Shown here: in pieces, positions 39,194 to 40,132 of the stretch
How the letters are laid out: every line of letters begins with the position of its first letter
Numbering within the stretch: position 1 is the stretch's first letter
Source of the DNA: an uncultured Lachnospiraceae bacterium
GTDB lineage: Bacteria; Bacillota; Clostridia; Lachnospirales; Lachnospiraceae
NCBI GenBank assembly: GCA_910585765.1
Contig: CAJUES010000030.1
Span: 1-40,132, forward strand
Length of the DNA stretch: 40,132 nt
Direction of reading: 5' to 3'
The notes under the pieces: model-generated
What the model saw: the letters and a program-made list of their open reading frames with translations, nothing else
What the model was told of the DNA's origin: nothing
Database searches by the model: none
Position numbers and translations under genes: made by a program

Positions 39194-40132
39194 TTACAGT
39201 TCCGGGGCGATGCTCTCCAACAGCTCCCATGCGGCGTCCCGCTCCCGCTTCTGCTCCGGATTGAGCTGGTCGTAGGGGCACAGCATGGGGTGCTGCCGGG
39301 CGATATCATTCCGCGCAGGTCCATAGCTCCAGTTGTAGAAGGTGTAGAAGCGCAGCCACCGGGTGTGGTCGATCCTGCGGTACATCTCCTGGATATCGGG
39401 AGCCTTTCTGGTCTCGCGATACACTTTGGATGCCCGCTGCGTGATCTCGGGCGTCAGTTCTGTGATGGTTTCGTCCTTTAGCAGGATGCGGATCTTCATC
39501 AGAAGATGATCCGCGGCGGCAATCTTAGAATCCCGGTGGAAATCGTCGAGCTCATCCCATGTTCGTGTGGGGTACGAGACTGAGCGGCAGAAGATTTCAT
39601 TGATCGTGATGGCTGCCTTGTTCAGCGCCGTCCGCATGATCTGATCAGGCGTGTAGATCTCCTCGTTGGCTCCGAAATAAGTTACACCAGGGGTTTTCCG
39701 GTTGCTGTGCAGATGGATCTGTCCGTGCAGCTTATAGTAGCTGTTGAGCCGCCAATAGATATTCCAGCCATCCGGTTCATTATCCGGGCAGATGATGATG
39801 CGGTCTGCCAGCTCCATGAGCGCATGGTGCATCTCCCACAGATCGTCGTGGAAGATCAGGGAGTCCGTCGTCGCTGAGACGCTGTTTAGTGAAAAGGTCT
39901 CGTGCAGGTGATTGTGCATGGAGAGAAAGTGTCTGGCATCTCCAAATATGTGGTAGGCGACGTGCTGGCTGACAGAGATGATATTGGTCATGATCGCCCG
40001 CTCGAGGATGCACCTGCCGTAGTTGCCAAAGCCGAGGATCACGATGGTGTTTTCATAGCTGCACAGTGGCTTTGAGTGCCAGTACTGGCGGGCACAGCAG
40101 TCGTAGCTGTGAAAGAAATTGATGTTTCCCGA
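39194..40132 (-). CDS. Rossmann/RyR-domain protein, C-terminal part
   Basis: At least 312 residues are visible and the frame continues past the right edge. The first visible part, YENTIVILGFGNYGRCILER, is a GxGxxG NAD-binding strand-turn of the TrkA-N kind. The middle (RIIICPDNEPDGWNIYWRLN, then YYKLHGQIHLHSNR) continues a Rossmann-like domain. The end, DHTRWLRFYTFYNWSYGPAR followed by NDIARQHPMLCPYDQLNPEQ, matches the RyR repeat (W....Y..GP.R.D....HP.L.P...L). Prokaryotic RyR domains bind nucleotide-like ligands. The missing N-terminus may contain a membrane or channel part. It converges on the MATE gene with a 7-bp gap. Confidence 0.7.
   Translation of the reverse strand, partial: SGNINFFHSYDCCARQYWHSKPLCSYENTIVILGFGNYGRCILERAIMTNIISVSQHVAYHIFGDARHFLSMHNHLHETFSLNSVSATTDSLIFHDDLWEMHHALMELADRIIICPDNEPDGWNIYWRLNSYYKLHGQIHLHSNRKTPGVTYFGANEEIYTPDQIMRTALNKAAITINEIFCRSVSYPTRTWDELDDFHRDSKIAAADHLLMKIRILLKDETITELTPEITQRASKVYRETRKAPDIQEMYRRIDHTRWLRFYTFYNWSYGPARNDIARQHPMLCPYDQLNPEQKRERDAAWELLESIAPEL

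Overview
The window looks like chromosome of a Clostridia member, most likely a gut Lachnospiraceae. The reasons are strong AGGAGG-type ribosome sites, sigma-A promoters, an RpiR-controlled sialic acid/amino-sugar locus with a lipoprotein binding protein, and PadR/HAAS/DUF4097 and DUF1934/RelQ gene sets. I see no rRNA, tRNA or CRISPR. Species-level placement is inference.

Left part (1-9260), accessory and partly decayed. It opens with the cut start of a winged-helix regulator, an HTH plus DUF2975 pair and the tail of an FtsX-type ABC permease. These resemble leftovers of an integrative element and are mostly AT-rich. Then come a HAD hydrolase, a cysteine-rich DUF3795 protein, two GNAT acetyltransferases, a PHP phosphoesterase, a Phd/YefM-RelE/ParE-type toxin-antitoxin pair, a scrap of a UvrD-like helicase, a frameshifted metallophosphoesterase, a chloramphenicol-acetyltransferase-fold protein and an aminoglycoside-nucleotidyltransferase-like protein.

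Middle (9260-22950), GC-richer: a MATE exporter with a coupled leader peptide, a rifampicin ADP-ribosyltransferase reduced to its two ends, an FAD oxidoreductase, a broken GNAT, and a PadR-HAAS-DUF4097 operon under a near-perfect textbook operator (26-bp inverted repeat containing the promoter). These are followed by ThrH, an ABC-F protein with a long structured leader, a P-loop kinase, two MITE-like elements, a frameshifted ABC ATPase with a truncated FtsX partner, and a carboxylesterase. Three copies of a REP-like palindromic element lie in this stretch.

Right part (22950-40132), conserved and metabolic: ispE-GntR with two small genes, then a convergent RelQ-type alarmone synthetase. Next is a divergent amino-sugar locus: nagB-nagA-ROK kinase-RpiR leftward, and a sugar ABC transporter (binding protein plus two permeases, no ATPase), YhcH, NanA-like lyase, NanE and an SGNH esterase rightward. 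Together these would import sialic acid, cleave it to ManNAc, phosphorylate and epimerise it to GlcNAc-6-P, deacetylate and deaminate it to fructose-6-P. RpiR-type TGAAA/TTTCA palindromes sit between the two divergent promoters. The window ends with an RpiB-family isomerase, a small protein, a second MATE transporter and the C-terminal part of a Rossmann/RyR-domain protein.

The most notable non-gene structures are the PadR palindrome, the MITE pair with compensatory changes in its central palindrome, the REP-like elements, the attenuator-like ABC-F leader, and a recurring promoter design (TGGAAA-like -35 with TGnTATAAT). Several genes share one style of decay, clean internal loss with both ends kept.
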